Positions 35,070-46,412 of a stretch of 64,000 bases of DNA are shown one piece after another. Within the stretch, counting starts at the first letter, position 1. The number at the start of each line of letters is the position of its first letter. The notes below the pieces were generated by a model. That model was given only the letters and a program-made list of their open reading frames with translations, did not search any database and was not told the origin of the DNA. Made by a program: the position numbers and the translations under genes. Origin of the DNA: Plesiomonas shigelloides (GTDB taxonomy: Bacteria > Pseudomonadota > Gammaproteobacteria > Enterobacterales > CAMTGL01); the NCBI RefSeq assembly GCF_900087055.1, contig NZ_LT575468.1:1674001-1738000 (forward strand), given 5' to 3'.

Positions 35070-35366
35070 TTATTCCTTTATTGTGGCATTTTCCACACGG
35101 GCTTTAAGCTTTTGCCCAGGCTTGAATGTCACTACCCGACGGGCAGTAATCGGAATATCCTCTCCAGTCTTGGGATTGCGCCCAGGTCGCTGGTTTTTAT
35201 CACGAAGCTCGAAGTTTCCGAAACCAGATAGCTTAATCTGTTCGCCATTCTCCAAAGCCTTTCTGATTTCCTCGAAAAAAGCTTCAACCAGATCCTTGGC
35301 ATCCCGTTTACTGAGCCCGAGGCTTTCAAACAGATTTTCTGCCATTTCGGCTTTGGTGAGCGCCAT
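35070..35366 (-). CDS. ihfA: Integration host factor subunit alpha
   Basis: A 98-residue DNA-bending protein that pairs with IHF beta. [21 protein letters not shown] begins it, the family signature is [22 protein letters not shown], and the beta arm carries the conserved Pro. The length matches E. coli (99). Only four bases separate it from pheT, as in the E. coli operon. Confidence 0.97.
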   Translation of the reverse strand: MALTKAEMAENLFESLGLSKRDAKDLVEAFFEEIRKALENGEQIKLSGFGNFELRDKNQRPGRNPKTGEDIPITARRVVTFKPGQKLKARVENATIKE

Positions 35367-35370
35367 AGAT

Positions 35371-37758
35371 TTAGTCCCTCAAGGATGCTTGGAATCTTAC
35401 TTTTAACGCTTCCACTATGCCAGACACAGCGTTAGCGATTTCCTCTTCTTCCAGTGTACGGGAAGTGTCTTGTAGAGTCAGACTGATCGCCAAACTCTTA
35501 CAACCATCATTTACACCTTTTCCACGGTACACGTCAAATAAGTTTACGCCAACTAACTGATTTCCGCCAACTTTCCGACATTCATCGATAATATTTTGTG
35601 CAGAAACTGACTCATCGACCACAATAGCAATATCACGACGGTTCGCAGGGAAGCGAGAAATGCTCTGTGCAGAAGTGATGGTACGCTGAGAAATCTTGTC
35701 CCACAGCACTTCAAACAGCATGGTGCGACCATTCAGATCCAGCTTACGCTCCAGTTCCGGATGCAGTGCACCAATGAAACCGATTTGCTCGCCATCCAGT
35801 ACCAGCGCAGCGCTTTGGCCTGGGTGCAGGGCTGGGTTTGAGCAAGCTTCAAACTTCACATCATCCAGACGGCCGGTCAGCTCTAGAACAGCTTCCAGAT
35901 CGCCTTTCATGTCAAAGAAATCAACGGTTTTGCTTTCCTGACCCCAATGCTCGTTGCTGCGGTTACCAGTCAACAAACCGGCCAGCATCACTTCCTGACG
36001 CACACCGTTTTCAGCCGCCGCATCTGGCACAAAGCGCAGACCGCTTTCAAAAATGCGCACACGTGGTTGCTGACGGTTCTGGTTGTAAACCGCAGCACCA
36101 ATCAGACCCGACCACAGAGACAGACGCATTGCAGACATGTCTACCGAAATTGGGTTTGGCAGGATCATCGCCTCTTCACCCGGATGCAGCAGAGCTTGCA
36201 CCTTAGGATCAACGAAGCTATAGGTGATCGCTTCTTGGTAGCCCTTATCAACCAACGCCGCTTTCACACGCTTCAGCGGCAGATTCGCTTCGCGGTGATC
36301 GTTCATACGCAGTTCAGCCAGTGGAGCTTCATTTGGAATATTATTGTAACCAAAGATACGGGCCACTTCTTCGACCAGATCTTCTTCAATTTCCATATCG
36401 AAACGCCAAGATGGCGCTACCGCTGTCCAGCCTTCTGCAGTCTTGCTCACTTGGCAACCCAAGCGAGTCAGGATATCTGTAACCACGTCATCTTCAACAT
36501 GGTAACCAATCAGAGCATCCAACTTGCTACGACGCAGCGTAATGGTCGCCGCTTGTGGCAGATGGGCCGCAGAGGTCACATCAACCACTGGACCGGCTTC
36601 ACCGCCGCAGATTTCCAGCAGCAGCGCGGTAGCACGCTCCATCGCTTTGTTCTGCACCGCGTAATCCACACCACGCTCGAAACGGTGGGAAGAGTCAGTG
36701 TGCAGACCGTAAGCACGAGCTCGGCCAGTGATGCTCAGTGGGCTGAAGAAAGCACATTCCAGCAGAACATCTTTAGTTTCTGCCGTTACGCCAGAGTATT
36801 CACCACCGAAAATACCGGCCATCGCCAATGGACGGCTATGATCAGCCACCACCAGAGTGTCGGCACGCAGGGTCACTTCATTGCCGTCCAGCAGAGTCAG
36901 CTTCTCGCCCTCTTCTGCCATACGCACCACGATACCGCCATCAATCTTCGCGTGATCAAACGCGTGCATTGGTTGGCCCATTTCCAGCAGGATGTAGTTA
37001 GTCACATCCACCACAGGATCGATAGAGCGAATACCGCAACGACGCAGTTTTTCCTGCATCCACAGCGGGCTGGTGGCGTTCGCATCAATACCTTTGATGA
37101 CGCGACCCAAATAGCGTGGGCACGCATCCGGTGCGCTCACCTTGATTGGCATCACGTTGTCGATGCTCGCGGCAACTGGGCTGATTTGTGGCTCAGTCAC
37201 TGGCAGACGGTTCAGTACGCCCACTTCGCGCGCGATACCCAGCATGCCTAAGCAATCAGCACGGTTTGGCGTCAGACCAATTTCAATCGCGTTATCGTTA
37301 AGCTTCAGATATTCACGAACGTCCATACCCACTGGCGCATCAGCTGGCAGCTCGATAATGCCATCTGACTCAACCGGAATCGCCAGCTCGTCGAAAGAAC
37401 ACAGCATGCCTTCTGATGGTTGGCCACGTAGTTTGGCTTTCTTGATTTTGAAGTCGCCCGGTAATACCGCACCCACGGTGGCACAGCACACTTTCAGGCC
37501 CTGACGGCAGTTTGGTGCACCACACACGATATCGATAGGCTCGCCCGCACCGACATCCACTTTGGTCACACGCAGCTTGTCAGCATCAGGGTGCTGAGCG
37601 CATTCCACAACATGGCCAACAACCACCCCCGTAAACGCACCAGCTACTGGCTCTACGGCGTCAACTTCCAGACCGGCCATGGTAATTTGTTCGGACAGTT
37701 CTTCGGTGCTAATCGCAGGATTCACCCACTCACGCAGCCAAGATTCGCTGAATTTCAT
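35371..37758 (-). CDS. pheT: Phenylalanyl-tRNA synthetase beta subunit
   Basis: A 795-residue beta chain, the same length as in E. coli. It begins [17 protein letters not shown], followed by the tRNA-binding (EMAP II-like) domain, the B3/B4 editing domain, B5, and the C-terminal anticodon-binding domain ending [12 protein letters not shown]. It forms an alpha2-beta2 enzyme with PheS, 18 bases upstream. Confidence 0.98.
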   Translation of the reverse strand: MKFSESWLREWVNPAISTEELSEQITMAGLEVDAVEPVAGAFTGVVVGHVVECAQHPDADKLRVTKVDVGAGEPIDIVCGAPNCRQGLKVCCATVGAVLPGDFKIKKAKLRGQPSEGMLCSFDELAIPVESDGIIELPADAPVGMDVREYLKLNDNAIEIGLTPNRADCLGMLGIAREVGVLNRLPVTEPQISPVAASIDNVMPIKVSAPDACPRYLGRVIKGIDANATSPLWMQEKLRRCGIRSIDPVVDVTNYILLEMGQPMHAFDHAKIDGGIVVRMAEEGEKLTLLDGNEVTLRADTLVVADHSRPLAMAGIFGGEYSGVTAETKDVLLECAFFSPLSITGRARAYGLHTDSSHRFERGVDYAVQNKAMERATALLLEICGGEAGPVVDVTSAAHLPQAATITLRRSKLDALIGYHVEDDVVTDILTRLGCQVSKTAEGWTAVAPSWRFDMEIEEDLVEEVARIFGYNNIPNEAPLAELRMNDHREANLPLKRVKAALVDKGYQEAITYSFVDPKVQALLHPGEEAMILPNPISVDMSAMRLSLWSGLIGAAVYNQNRQQPRVRIFESGLRFVPDAAAENGVRQEVMLAGLLTGNRSNEHWGQESKTVDFFDMKGDLEAVLELTGRLDDVKFEACSNPALHPGQSAALVLDGEQIGFIGALHPELERKLDLNGRTMLFEVLWDKISQRTITSAQSISRFPANRRDIAIVVDESVSAQNIIDECRKVGGNQLVGVNLFDVYRGKGVNDGCKSLAISLTLQDTSRTLEEEEIANAVSGIVEALKVRFQASLRD

Positions 37759-37776
37759 CGTGTTCGACTCCTGAAA

Positions 37777-38775
<999 letters not shown>

Positions 38776-38951
38776 TTACCCTATTCAGGGAATTGCCCGT
38801 AGCCGTAACCTACCAATAAACAAGGATATTATCGTTTTCCTGTCTATTCACCAAACGCTAATACGGTTCCGAAGACAATACCGGATGCACGTTACAACCG
38901 GATTGTGCTTTTTTCATCGTTTCCGCATGTTTTTCTGACGATAGCACCAAT

Positions 38952-38974
38952 AAAAAAGCCTCCCAGAGGGAGGC
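38952..38974 (-). terminator. pheST attenuator
   Basis: On the minus strand gcctccc-tct-gggaggc is followed by six T. It lies about 50 bases after the Phe-rich leader peptide. An upstream gggagg (38 bases earlier, at 39019-39024) can pair with the cctccc arm and so prevent the terminator. This is the layout of Phe attenuation. Confidence 0.92.
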
Positions 38975-39026
38975 TTTTTCTGCATTCGTCTTTCGTTTCT
39001 TTTCTCAGAGCGAAGCAACCTCCCGA

Positions 39027-39077
39027 TTAACAGGGGCTAAAGAAGAAGAAACGAAAAAAGAATGTATGGACAGTCAT
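39027..39077 (-). CDS. pheM: pheST leader peptide PheM
   Basis: A 16-codon frame reads MTVHTFFFRFFFFSPC, with seven Phe codons in two runs. It lies between rplT and pheS and ends before the attenuator. E. coli PheM (14 residues) has the same role: when charged tRNA-Phe is scarce, ribosomes stall on the Phe codons and transcription goes on into pheST. The sequence is not identical, but the position and Phe runs make the assignment firm. Confidence 0.93.
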   Translation of the reverse strand: MTVHTFFFRFFFFSPC

Positions 39078-39299
39078 TAAGTGCTTACCAAATTGTTTGT
39101 GTTCTACTTTACTGCGCCAGCTTCAAGCTTAGAGCTTCGATTTTCTCAGCGCCGCTTTGACTGGTTTTACCAAACTGCCGATGACTGAGTCAATCACTAC
39201 TGCATTAATACCAATCTACCCGAGACTCGCTCTAACTAACCTGCACTACTGGCCAATATGCTTGCGATAGACCATGTGATACAGGAGCCAGAAATGAAT

Positions 39300-39320
39300 A
39301 AGGGAGGCAATGCCTCCCTT
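39300..39320 (-). terminator. Partial terminator after rplT
   Basis: Stem aagggaggc/gcctccctt with a 3-nt loop, 14 bases after the rplT stop, followed on the minus strand by TTATTCATTTC. The T run is interrupted, so some read-through to pheM-pheST is expected. Confidence 0.75.
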
Positions 39321-39333
39321 ACCCGAGTTCGGC

Positions 39334-39699
<366 letters not shown>

Positions 39700-39728
39700 C
39701 TAATCGTCTTAAACCTGAAAAAAAATTT

Positions 39729-39926
39729 TTATGCGTATGGCAGACAAGCTACAACCAGAACCAAGTCAGATTTAGCAACCATTGACTTGTGGCGCAGATG
39801 ACGCTTACGAGTAGTGGATTTCTTAGTCAGGATATGACGCAGGTGAGACTGCTTACGCTTGAAACCACCAGAAGCAGTTTTCTTAAAACGCTTAGCGGCA
39901 CCGCGCACGGTTTTCATTTTTGGCAT
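39729..39926 (-). CDS. rpmI: Ribosomal protein L35
   Basis: A 65-residue basic protein of the large ribosomal subunit ([20 protein letters not shown]). It lies between infC and rplT. The 87-base gap from infC is where L20 controls translation in E. coli; I did not try to fold it. Confidence 0.97.
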   Translation of the reverse strand: MPKMKTVRGAAKRFKKTASGGFKRKQSHLRHILTKKSTTRKRHLRHKSMVAKSDLVLVVACLPYA

Positions 39927-40013
39927 GAGTATCTACTCCGCATTGTTAAATACAACGAACCAGCTGGGCGAGTAATAGCGGTGCGAACACCGCTATTGAC
40001 TACTTGTAATGCC

Positions 40014-40556
40014 TTACTGTTTCTTCTTAGGTGCGAGCACCATGATCATTTGACGTGCTTCGATTTTGCTCGGATACGATTCAACCACAGCAATTTCTGC
40101 CAGGTCGTCACGGATACGGTTCAATACCTCAACACCGATCTGTTGGTGAGCCATTTCACGACCACGGAAACGCAGTGTGATTTTGGCTTTATCGCCTTCT
40201 TCAAGAAAACGAATCAGGTTGCGTAGTTTGACCTGATAGTCGCCTTCATCAGTACCAGGACGGAATTTAATTTCCTTAACCTGAATAACTTTTTGATTTT
40301 TCTTCTGTTCTTTCGCAGCCTTGCTCTTTTCATAAAGGAATTTGCCGTAATCCATGATTCGGCAAACCGGCGGCTCTGCGGTAGGACTAATTTCTACCAG
40401 ATCAACGCCTGCTTCTGCTGCTTTTTCACGAGCATCATTGATGCTAACTACACCGATTTGCTCGCCATCGATGCCAATCAGACGGACCTCACGAACGCGA
40501 ATTTCTTCGTTGATACGGTTTGGTCGCGTTGGCTGAACTCGTTTTGCGCCTTTAAT
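40014..40556 (-). CDS. infC: Translation initiation factor IF-3 (AUU start)
   Basis: A 180-residue factor that keeps ribosomal subunits apart and checks the start codon. The frame must begin before the first ATG: codons upstream read [19 protein letters not shown], matching E. coli IF-3, and the first codon is ATT at 40556. The rare AUU start lets IF-3 limit its own translation. The Shine-Dalgarno AGAGGAA lies in the last codons of thrS, four bases before the start. The C-terminal domain ends [11 protein letters not shown]. Confidence 0.97.
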   Translation of the reverse strand: MKGAKRVQPTRPNRINEEIRVREVRLIGIDGEQIGVVSINDAREKAAEAGVDLVEISPTAEPPVCRIMDYGKFLYEKSKAAKEQKKNQKVIQVKEIKFRPGTDEGDYQVKLRNLIRFLEEGDKAKITLRFRGREMAHQQIGVEVLNRIRDDLAEIAVVESYPSKIEARQMIMVLAPKKKQ

Positions 40557-40560
40557 AAGC

Positions 40561-42489
40561 TTATTCCTCTAAAAGATTCAAGTTACGGCTGCGAACTTCT
40601 TGCTTCAGATGAGCAATGAATTCGTCAACATTCATGCTGCCTAAGTCTTTACCGCGGCGAGTGCGGACAGCGACTTTGCCGCCTTCCACTTCTTTATCGC
40701 CACAGACCAGCATATACGGCACACGCCGTAAAGTGTGCTCGCGGATTTTAAAGCCAATCTTCTCATTTCTCAAGTCTGATTTTACACGCAGACCTGCTGA
40801 GTGAAGTTTTTCGGTTAATTCGCGAACATATTCGGCTTGGTTGTCAGTGATATTCATCACTACAGCCTGTACCGGAGCCAACCAGGATGGGAAGTATCCT
40901 GCGTATTCTTCGGTCAAAATACCGATGAAACGCTCCAGTGAGCCTAAAATTGCACGGTGAATCATGACAGGTACGTGGCGATCATTGTTTTCGCCAACGT
41001 AAGAGGCACCCAAACGACCTGGCAGCGCGAAGTCGAGCTGGATAGTACCACATTGCCATGCACGATCCAGACAATCATGCAATGTAAATTCAATTTTCGG
41101 GCCGTAGAACGCCCCTTCACCCGGCTGAAGCTCAAACTCCAGACCATTAGCACGCAGTGCTTCTGCAAGCCCCTGCTCTGCTTTATCCCATGTTTCATCG
41201 GAACCGATGCGCTTTTCCGGGCGAGTTGACAATTTTACTGCAATATTCTCAAAACCGAAAGTGCTGTAAACGTCGTAAACCATTTTAATACAATTGGTTA
41301 CTTCAGATTGCACTTGGTCTTCAGTACAGAAAATGTGCGCATCGTCCTGAGTAAAGCCACGCACACGCATCAAACCGTGCAGAGAGCCTGACGGTTCGTT
41401 TCGGTGACAGCAGCCGAACTCGGCCATACGCAGCGGCAGATCACGGTAAGATTTCAGACCTTGGTTAAAGATCTGCACGTGACCTGGGCAGTTCATTGGC
41501 TTGATAGCGTATTCACGGTTCTCGGAAGAAGTGGTGAACATCGCTTCGGCGTATTTTTCCCAGTGACCAGAACGCTCCCACAGGACGCGGTCCATCATGA
41601 ATGGGCCTTTCACTTCCTGATAATCGTACTCACGCAGTTTCATGCGCACGAACGCTTCCAGTTCACGGAAGATAGTCCAGCCATCATTGTGCCAGAATAC
41701 CATGCCCGGCGCTTCTTCCTGCATGTGGTACAGGTCAAGCTGCTTACCGATTTTACGGTGGTCACGCTTAGCGGCTTCTTCCAGACGCTGCAAGTAAGCA
41801 TTCAGCTGCTTCTTGTCTGCCCAAGCAGTACCGTAGATACGCTGCAACATCTTGTTGTTGCTGTCGCCACGCCAGTAAGCACCGGAGATTTTCAGCAGTT
41901 TGAAGTTGTGGCAGAAACGCATGTTAGGCACGTGTGGACCACGGCACATATCAATGTATTCTTCGTGATGATACAGACCCGGTTTATCGTCACGGGCTAC
42001 GTTCTCATCCAGAATAGCGATCTTGTACTCTTCGCCACGCTCAGCGAATGTATCGCGAGCTTCCTGCCAGCTGACTTTTTTCTTGATAACGTCGTAATCT
42101 TTTTTGGCCAGCTCCAGCATGCGCTTTTCGAGCAGATCCAGATCTTCCTGATTCAGGGTACGATCGATATCAACGTCGTAGTAGAAACCGTTGTCGATTA
42201 CCGGACCGATGGCCATGCGGGTATCAGGCCACAGTTGCTTAATGGCGTGGCCCAGCAGGTGTGCACAGGAGTGACGCAGAATTTCTACGCCCTCTTCATC
42301 TTTGGCGGTGATGATAGAGACTGATGCATCGTTCTCAATCGGATCGCAAGCATCCACCAGTTCGCCATTGACGCGACCAGCAATACAGGCTTTGGCCAGA
42401 CCAGGACCGATATCACGCGCGATATCCATAACAGAAACGGCATGATCGAACTGACGTTGACTACCGTCAGGAAGAGTAATAACAGGCAT
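40561..42489 (-). CDS. thrS: Threonyl-tRNA synthetase
   Basis: A 642-residue class II synthetase, the length of the E. coli enzyme. It has an N-terminal TGS domain ([19 protein letters not shown]), the editing domain with [11 protein letters not shown], the catalytic core with MNCPGH and [21 protein letters not shown], and the anticodon-binding domain. It should repress its own translation through the leader hairpin at 42512-42532. infC follows directly. Confidence 0.98.
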   Translation of the reverse strand: MPVITLPDGSQRQFDHAVSVMDIARDIGPGLAKACIAGRVNGELVDACDPIENDASVSIITAKDEEGVEILRHSCAHLLGHAIKQLWPDTRMAIGPVIDNGFYYDVDIDRTLNQEDLDLLEKRMLELAKKDYDVIKKKVSWQEARDTFAERGEEYKIAILDENVARDDKPGLYHHEEYIDMCRGPHVPNMRFCHNFKLLKISGAYWRGDSNNKMLQRIYGTAWADKKQLNAYLQRLEEAAKRDHRKIGKQLDLYHMQEEAPGMVFWHNDGWTIFRELEAFVRMKLREYDYQEVKGPFMMDRVLWERSGHWEKYAEAMFTTSSENREYAIKPMNCPGHVQIFNQGLKSYRDLPLRMAEFGCCHRNEPSGSLHGLMRVRGFTQDDAHIFCTEDQVQSEVTNCIKMVYDVYSTFGFENIAVKLSTRPEKRIGSDETWDKAEQGLAEALRANGLEFELQPGEGAFYGPKIEFTLHDCLDRAWQCGTIQLDFALPGRLGASYVGENNDRHVPVMIHRAILGSLERFIGILTEEYAGYFPSWLAPVQAVVMNITDNQAEYVRELTEKLHSAGLRVKSDLRNEKIGFKIREHTLRRVPYMLVCGDKEVEGGKVAVRTRRGKDLGSMNVDEFIAHLKQEVRSRNLNLLEE

Positions 42490-42849
42490 TATGATTCCTT
42501 ATTCTGCAGTGGTGATCCGCACGAAAGATCACATACAGAGTTAATAATCTTTACTTTTCATATAATTAAGCACTCATCATCCCTTAACAGATTGGTAGTG
42601 ATGTTGAGTACAAGTCGGTACGCGGAGGCTCTCCGGCACACAGCGCATGACACCATTACCTTGATGTCTTACGCTGACAGTTTTCGATGTTATCACTAAC
42701 CAACAGGTAATTGCACCCTTGCGGCACACTGAAACACAGTGATTTGAAAGAGAAATCACGGGTAAATACCCACAAACGACAGATTAACTTACTGGGTTAC
42801 GAGGGAAAGAAAAAAATAAAGGAAAGATAAGGCGGGAAGCGATACTCAG
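42490..42849. other. thrS leader and promoter region
   Basis: The gap holds the thrS operator hairpin (42512-42532), a probable -10 (TATAAT-like near 42560 on the minus strand), a small stem cggag/ctccg near 42625, and a purine-rich tract at 42790-42838. No gene is evident. Confidence 0.55.
42512..42532 (-). promoter_or_regulatory. thrS translational operator (tRNA-Thr anticodon mimic)
   Basis: On the minus strand gtgatc-tttcgtgcg-gatcac makes a 6-bp stem with a 9-nt loop containing CGT, the tRNA-Thr anticodon. It sits about 22 bases upstream of the thrS start, next to the ribosome site. This matches domain 2 of the E. coli thrS operator in place and logic. Confidence 0.82.
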
Positions 42850-43131
42850 CTACAAAATAAAACTCATGACATAAGCAAACGAGAGTACGCACCCTCCCCA
42901 AAGGGTGATGCCAGCGGACGATTGTGTTCTGGACAACAGACAAAAGAGTAAGGCCACCAGCAACATAAGCTCGATGATCACCTGTACTGGAAACGCCAGT
43001 AAGCGGTAATACATCATATAAACGAGGCTCTGACCGGAGAGTGTCTGTTGACGTAATTCATTCTCCACCAGTAAAAATGCGCTGATGTAGAGCAGATGAT
43101 TCAGTGTTAAAAATGACAAAACCTTATGCAT
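42850..43131 (-). CDS. Small inner membrane protein, 93 residues
   Basis: A 93-residue protein with three or four hydrophobic segments (VLSFLTLNHLLYISAFLLV, YRLLAFPVQVIIELMLLVALLFCLL and ITLWGGCVLSFAYVMSFIL). AGGGAG lies ten bases before the start at 43131. I do not recognise the family. It stands alone between thrS and the yniA gene, in a region where E. coli has other genes. Confidence 0.65.
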   Translation of the reverse strand: MHKVLSFLTLNHLLYISAFLLVENELRQQTLSGQSLVYMMYYRLLAFPVQVIIELMLLVALLFCLLSRTQSSAGITLWGGCVLSFAYVMSFIL

Positions 43132-43595
43132 GCCCGCTTCACTCCCTTAAAGCCTGATAGGTTACGCATGAGCGCCTTGCTTGATAACCGGTTCACCCTA
43201 CTCCCCCCTATAATCGCCTCATCCTTGAGTGTGCTATAGCGTTAAAGCGTTAATGATGATCCGAAATGTATGGGTGCAGAACAAAAAACGTACACCTATA
43301 AAGATATAACACTCTCTCTAGATTTTGGGAAATCATGACTCAACGTTACGTAGCTATACAGCCTCTTCTGCGGTGTAGATTCCCATTTTGCGGATTAGCA
43401 GCGCCTCGGAGAAACACGCCAGATAAGGCTCAGCACATTCTGATGGCAAAAACATATTGCGATAGTATGTTTTTGAATTACAGGCAGGTTACACAAGGTT
43501 AAAGATTGTACAACTGTGCGCTATCTCAGGGATTAGACTAGATTTATACGCTAGCGTTAATGGTAGCACTCCGCTAAACCGTAAGGGGTAACTCT
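43132..43595. other. Divergent intergenic region
   Basis: It lies between the small membrane protein and yniA. A 9-bp AT-rich stem aaaaacata/tatgttttt (43448-43474) is the only dyad noted. Several AT-rich promoter-like stretches occur, and no gene is seen. Confidence 0.4.
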
Positions 43596-44465
43596 ATGTG
43601 GCATAGCATTTGTACATTGCTGAGCGAACAGTTTCAGTATGATTACTCGATAACAGAGAAACAGATGCTTCAGGGCGGTGAAGTTCATGAGACTTATCGG
43701 ATCTCTGATGGGAAAAATCCGGTATTCATTAAAGTGAACGATATCTCCCTGCTATCGAAGTTTACCTCTGAGCTGGATGAACTGCGCTTACTGAAAAACA
43801 GTGAGACGATTCAAGTTCCCCAACCTTACGCTGTCGGCTCCTATCGCGATAAGTGCTTTATCCTGATGGAGTTTCTTGAGCTACGTGAATTAAATCAAGT
43901 GGACGCCGCAGAGCTAGGTGCTCAGCTTGCGTGCCTACATCTGTGGGGCGAGCAGCTTAAATTTGGTTTTGATGACGATAATTGGCTTTCAAGCACGCCA
44001 CAGCCAAATGGTTGGATGCCGCGGTGGGATAAGTTTTTTGCTGAACAACGCATCGGTTGGCAGTTACAACTGTGCTTGGAAAAAGGCATTAATTTTGGGC
44101 CGGTCGATGTGATTGTCGATAGCGTGCGTGATTTGTTGGCCGGGCATCATATTGAGCCGTCGTTATTGGTTGGCGATATGCGACTAGCGAATTGTGCGAG
44201 CACGGCACAAGGGCCGGTAATTTTCGACCCAGCATGCTATTGGGGGGATCGTGAATGTGACATTGCCTCCAGTGAGTTGTTTACCCCACTTCCCGATGCC
44301 TTTTATCGCGCCTACGAACGGGTCAGCCCATTGCCGAATGGATATCAGGATCGCAAATCTGTCTATCAGCTCTATCACTTACTGAATTTTTGTAACCTGT
44401 TTGGTGGACACTATCTGGAGCAAACGCAAAAGGCGATTGATGATCTGCTGCAGAACAATTACTGA
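43596..44465 (+). CDS. yniA: YniA, fructosamine kinase-like protein with altered catalytic motif
   Basis: A 289-residue protein of the fructosamine/ketosamine kinase fold. It follows E. coli YniA closely (QGGEVHETYRI, STPQPNGWMPRWDKFFAEQRIGWQLQL, FDPACYWGDRECDIA, VYQLYHLLNFCNLFGG). The catalytic loop, HGDLWSGN in E. coli, reads VGDMRLAN here: Asp and Asn remain, but the His and the Trp-Ser-Gly part have changed. The FDPACYWGDRE metal-binding part is intact. It might have altered activity. The start at 43596 follows GGGGTAA. hxpB lies 207 bases downstream. Confidence 0.88.
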   Translation: MWHSICTLLSEQFQYDYSITEKQMLQGGEVHETYRISDGKNPVFIKVNDISLLSKFTSELDELRLLKNSETIQVPQPYAVGSYRDKCFILMEFLELRELNQVDAAELGAQLACLHLWGEQLKFGFDDDNWLSSTPQPNGWMPRWDKFFAEQRIGWQLQLCLEKGINFGPVDVIVDSVRDLLAGHHIEPSLLVGDMRLANCASTAQGPVIFDPACYWGDRECDIASSELFTPLPDAFYRAYERVSPLPNGYQDRKSVYQLYHLLNFCNLFGGHYLEQTQKAIDDLLQNNY

Positions 44466-44507
44466 TGTCGTGATACGCCGCATGATGATTTGAATAGAGG
44501 TGACATC

Positions 44508-44579
44508 ATGTTTTTAATTGGGGTGACGGGCCGTTATACATTCTCAGTGGGTGACGAAATGGATTATGATGTGCGCTAA
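44508..44579 (+). CDS. Candidate 23-residue small protein
   Basis: A short frame with a strong ribosome site (AGAGGTGA, seven bases before ATG) lies between yniA and hxpB. The product starts MFLIGVTGRYTFSVGDEMDY and is short and acidic at the end. In E. coli yniB occupies this position, but this is not a yniB remnant that I can recognise. Translation is plausible from the ribosome site but unproven. Confidence 0.35.
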   Translation: MFLIGVTGRYTFSVGDEMDYDVR

Positions 44580-44672
44580 AAGTGCGCCATCTCACTAACA
44601 TTATTCGGTTTATTTAGCGGACATCGCCTGTCACATCTGTGGGAGCGCCGCCACTCAGGGAGACGTCATTCC

Positions 44673-45320
44673 ATGCTTAAAGCAGCAATTTTTGATATGG
44701 ACGGTTTGTTGGTTGACTCCGAGCCGTTCTGGCAACAGGCTCAGTTAGATATCTTGCAACCTCTTGGGGTGGAAATCACCCGGCATGACACCACGTTGAC
44801 CACCGGTGTGCGCATCGATCAGATCGTGAATCTCTGGTATAGCCGCTTCCCTTGGCCTGCACCGAGTAAAGAAACCGTGGTTAATCAGATTGTGCAGCGT
44901 GTTGGTGAACTGGTTGCAGAATACAAACCTTTGATGCCGGGTGTGCATGAGGTGTTGGCGCTGTGCCGCAAACGCGAGCTCAAGATTGGTTTAGCCTCTT
45001 CCTCACCGCTGGAGTTAATTCATACCGTGCTTAAAGCACTGGATATGACACAAACTTTCGATGCCATTGAATCGGCTAAGTTTTTAGCTCATGGCAAACC
45101 CCACCCTGAAGTTTACCTGAAGTGCGCGCAGGCACTGCATGTGCAGCCGACACAGTGTATTGCCTTTGAAGACTCATTACCGGGTTTGATTGCAGCCAAA
45201 GCGGCGCGTATGCACACCGTTGTGGTGCCAGAAAAATCGCAGTTAGAAGATCCGCGTTGGAGCATTGCCGATTACTGCTTGGCAAGCTTGCAGCAAGTGA
45301 CTCATGCTCATCTGAATTAA
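44673..45320 (+). CDS. hxpB: Hexitol phosphatase HxpB (YniC)
   Basis: A 215-residue HAD-superfamily phosphatase active on sugar phosphates such as 2-deoxyglucose 6-phosphate and hexitol phosphates. Motif I is FDMDGLLVDSE (nucleophile Asp about 8), motif II is LASSS, motif III Lys is in HGKPHPEVYL and motif IV is FEDSLPGL. A GGGAG lies about 12 bases upstream. The E. coli gene also lies close to yniA. Confidence 0.93.
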   Translation: MLKAAIFDMDGLLVDSEPFWQQAQLDILQPLGVEITRHDTTLTTGVRIDQIVNLWYSRFPWPAPSKETVVNQIVQRVGELVAEYKPLMPGVHEVLALCRKRELKIGLASSSPLELIHTVLKALDMTQTFDAIESAKFLAHGKPHPEVYLKCAQALHVQPTQCIAFEDSLPGLIAAKAARMHTVVVPEKSQLEDPRWSIADYCLASLQQVTHAHLN

Positions 45321-45456
45321 GGTAAATTCGCCTTAGAACAGTAATTTATGAGTCGGATCATCATTTCCACTTATTTCGTGATGAGAATCAAAATTATTCA
45401 CTATATTGAAGTAGAGAACACCGCTTCTCGGATGTTGCCGTAACAAGGAGTTGGTT

Positions 45457-45660
45457 ATGCGTCAATACAGTGAAAAAGTGATTGAATGTCCACACTGTGG
45501 TCATCATATGCGGGTTGCGCTGGATTTCAGCAACGGTAATCAGAGTTTTTACGATGACTGCCCTGCCTGCTGTAATGCGGTACACCTGAACATTGAAGTG
45601 GATGAGCTACATGGCAGCGTTAAACTCTTTGTTGACGCCGATGATGAGCAAATTTTCTGA
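45457..45660 (+). CDS. CPXCG motif-containing cysteine-rich protein
   Basis: A 67-residue cytoplasmic protein with two zinc-type Cys pairs, CPHCG (about 9-13) and CPACC (about 34-38). I recognise the family name but no function is established. The ATG at 45457 is preceded by AAGGAG. It is a single gene ending in the terminator at 45741. Confidence 0.82.
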   Translation: MRQYSEKVIECPHCGHHMRVALDFSNGNQSFYDDCPACCNAVHLNIEVDELHGSVKLFVDADDEQIF

Positions 45661-45740
45661 TTCTAGCCAAGAATTCATTCAGCGCCGAACACCGACAGCT
45701 GACATGAGCGATTGAAATTGAATGAGAAGACTGAATTGCA

Positions 45741-45766
45741 AATAAGGGCCTTGTGGCCCTTATTTT
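45741..45766. terminator. Bidirectional terminator
   Basis: A 10-bp stem aataagggcc/ggcccttatt with a 4-nt loop between convergent genes; it touches the stop of the Dph6-like gene. Confidence 0.9.
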
Positions 45767-46412
45767 ATTGATAACGCTGAAAGTGAAAGCGTTCTTGCCG
45801 TTCAATATGCAAAGACTGCACATCCAAACGCTGAGTGAAGGCCGGCGAATTCACCACCAGTGTATGAAACTCACCGTGCTCGCCACAGGGATCTACATTA
45901 GCCGGTAATTCAGCCAATAACGATGCATCAAAGCGACGGCCACAAAACTCCCCGTTTAGCTGCGTGGTATCCACGCTTATCAGGTAAGTCTCAATCCCGC
46001 GCTGGATAATCTCCTGCGCTAACAAAGAAGTTGGCTCCCCCATCAAGGGGAATAAAGTCTGCCAACCTTGTGGCTCTAAGTAACTACGGCGAAATTCAGC
46101 AATCCCATCCAAAAACAGATCGCCAAACGCCAACGTATCAAACGGTAAGCCACTTTGCTGTAACCCTTGCACCACGCTTTGTTTATAGACTTCATTGCTT
46201 GGCCAATGCGGTAACGCAATGGTGCATAGCGGCAACTGCAAACGCTGCGCCTGTTGTTGCACGATGCGAATTGGTGTGCCTTGAATCGGAACCTCATCAA
46301 CACTGTAAGTGGTAAACAGCCCCACGACTTCCACATCGGACATTTCTTGCAATCGAAGCAAGGTCAGCATGGAGTCTTTACCAGAGCTCCAGCTCAGTAA
46401 TACCCGTTTCAC
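45765..46412 (-). CDS. Dph6-like ATP-binding protein (adenine nucleotide alpha hydrolase)
   Basis: A 215-residue protein of the PP-loop ATPase group related to diphthine-ammonia ligase. The PP-loop is [12 protein letters not shown] (about 7-18), and [17 protein letters not shown] and CGEHGEFHT are family motifs. Bacteria lack diphthamide, so the substrate is unknown. Its start overlaps the ribE stop by four bases (ATGA), so both genes are co-translated. It has no E. coli partner at this position. Confidence 0.82.
   Translation of the reverse strand: MKRVLLSWSSGKDSMLTLLRLQEMSDVEVVGLFTTYSVDEVPIQGTPIRIVQQQAQRLQLPLCTIALPHWPSNEVYKQSVVQGLQQSGLPFDTLAFGDLFLDGIAEFRRSYLEPQGWQTLFPLMGEPTSLLAQEIIQRGIETYLISVDTTQLNGEFCGRRFDASLLAELPANVDPCGEHGEFHTLVVNSPAFTQRLDVQSLHIERQERFHFQRYQ

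Noticed and set aside
35947-37251. Very long plus-strand frames (434 codons here; also 37591-38628 and 41404-42324) opposite pheT, pheS and thrS.
   Set aside because: They are antisense shadows of highly expressed genes with strong codon bias; the proteins look unnatural (rich in His, Gln, Thr).
38885-38905. GGTTGTAACGTGC on the minus strand upstream of pheS, sharing GTTGTAAC with Ter.
   Set aside because: Only the eight-base core matches and the flanks do not; expected by chance in 64 kb.
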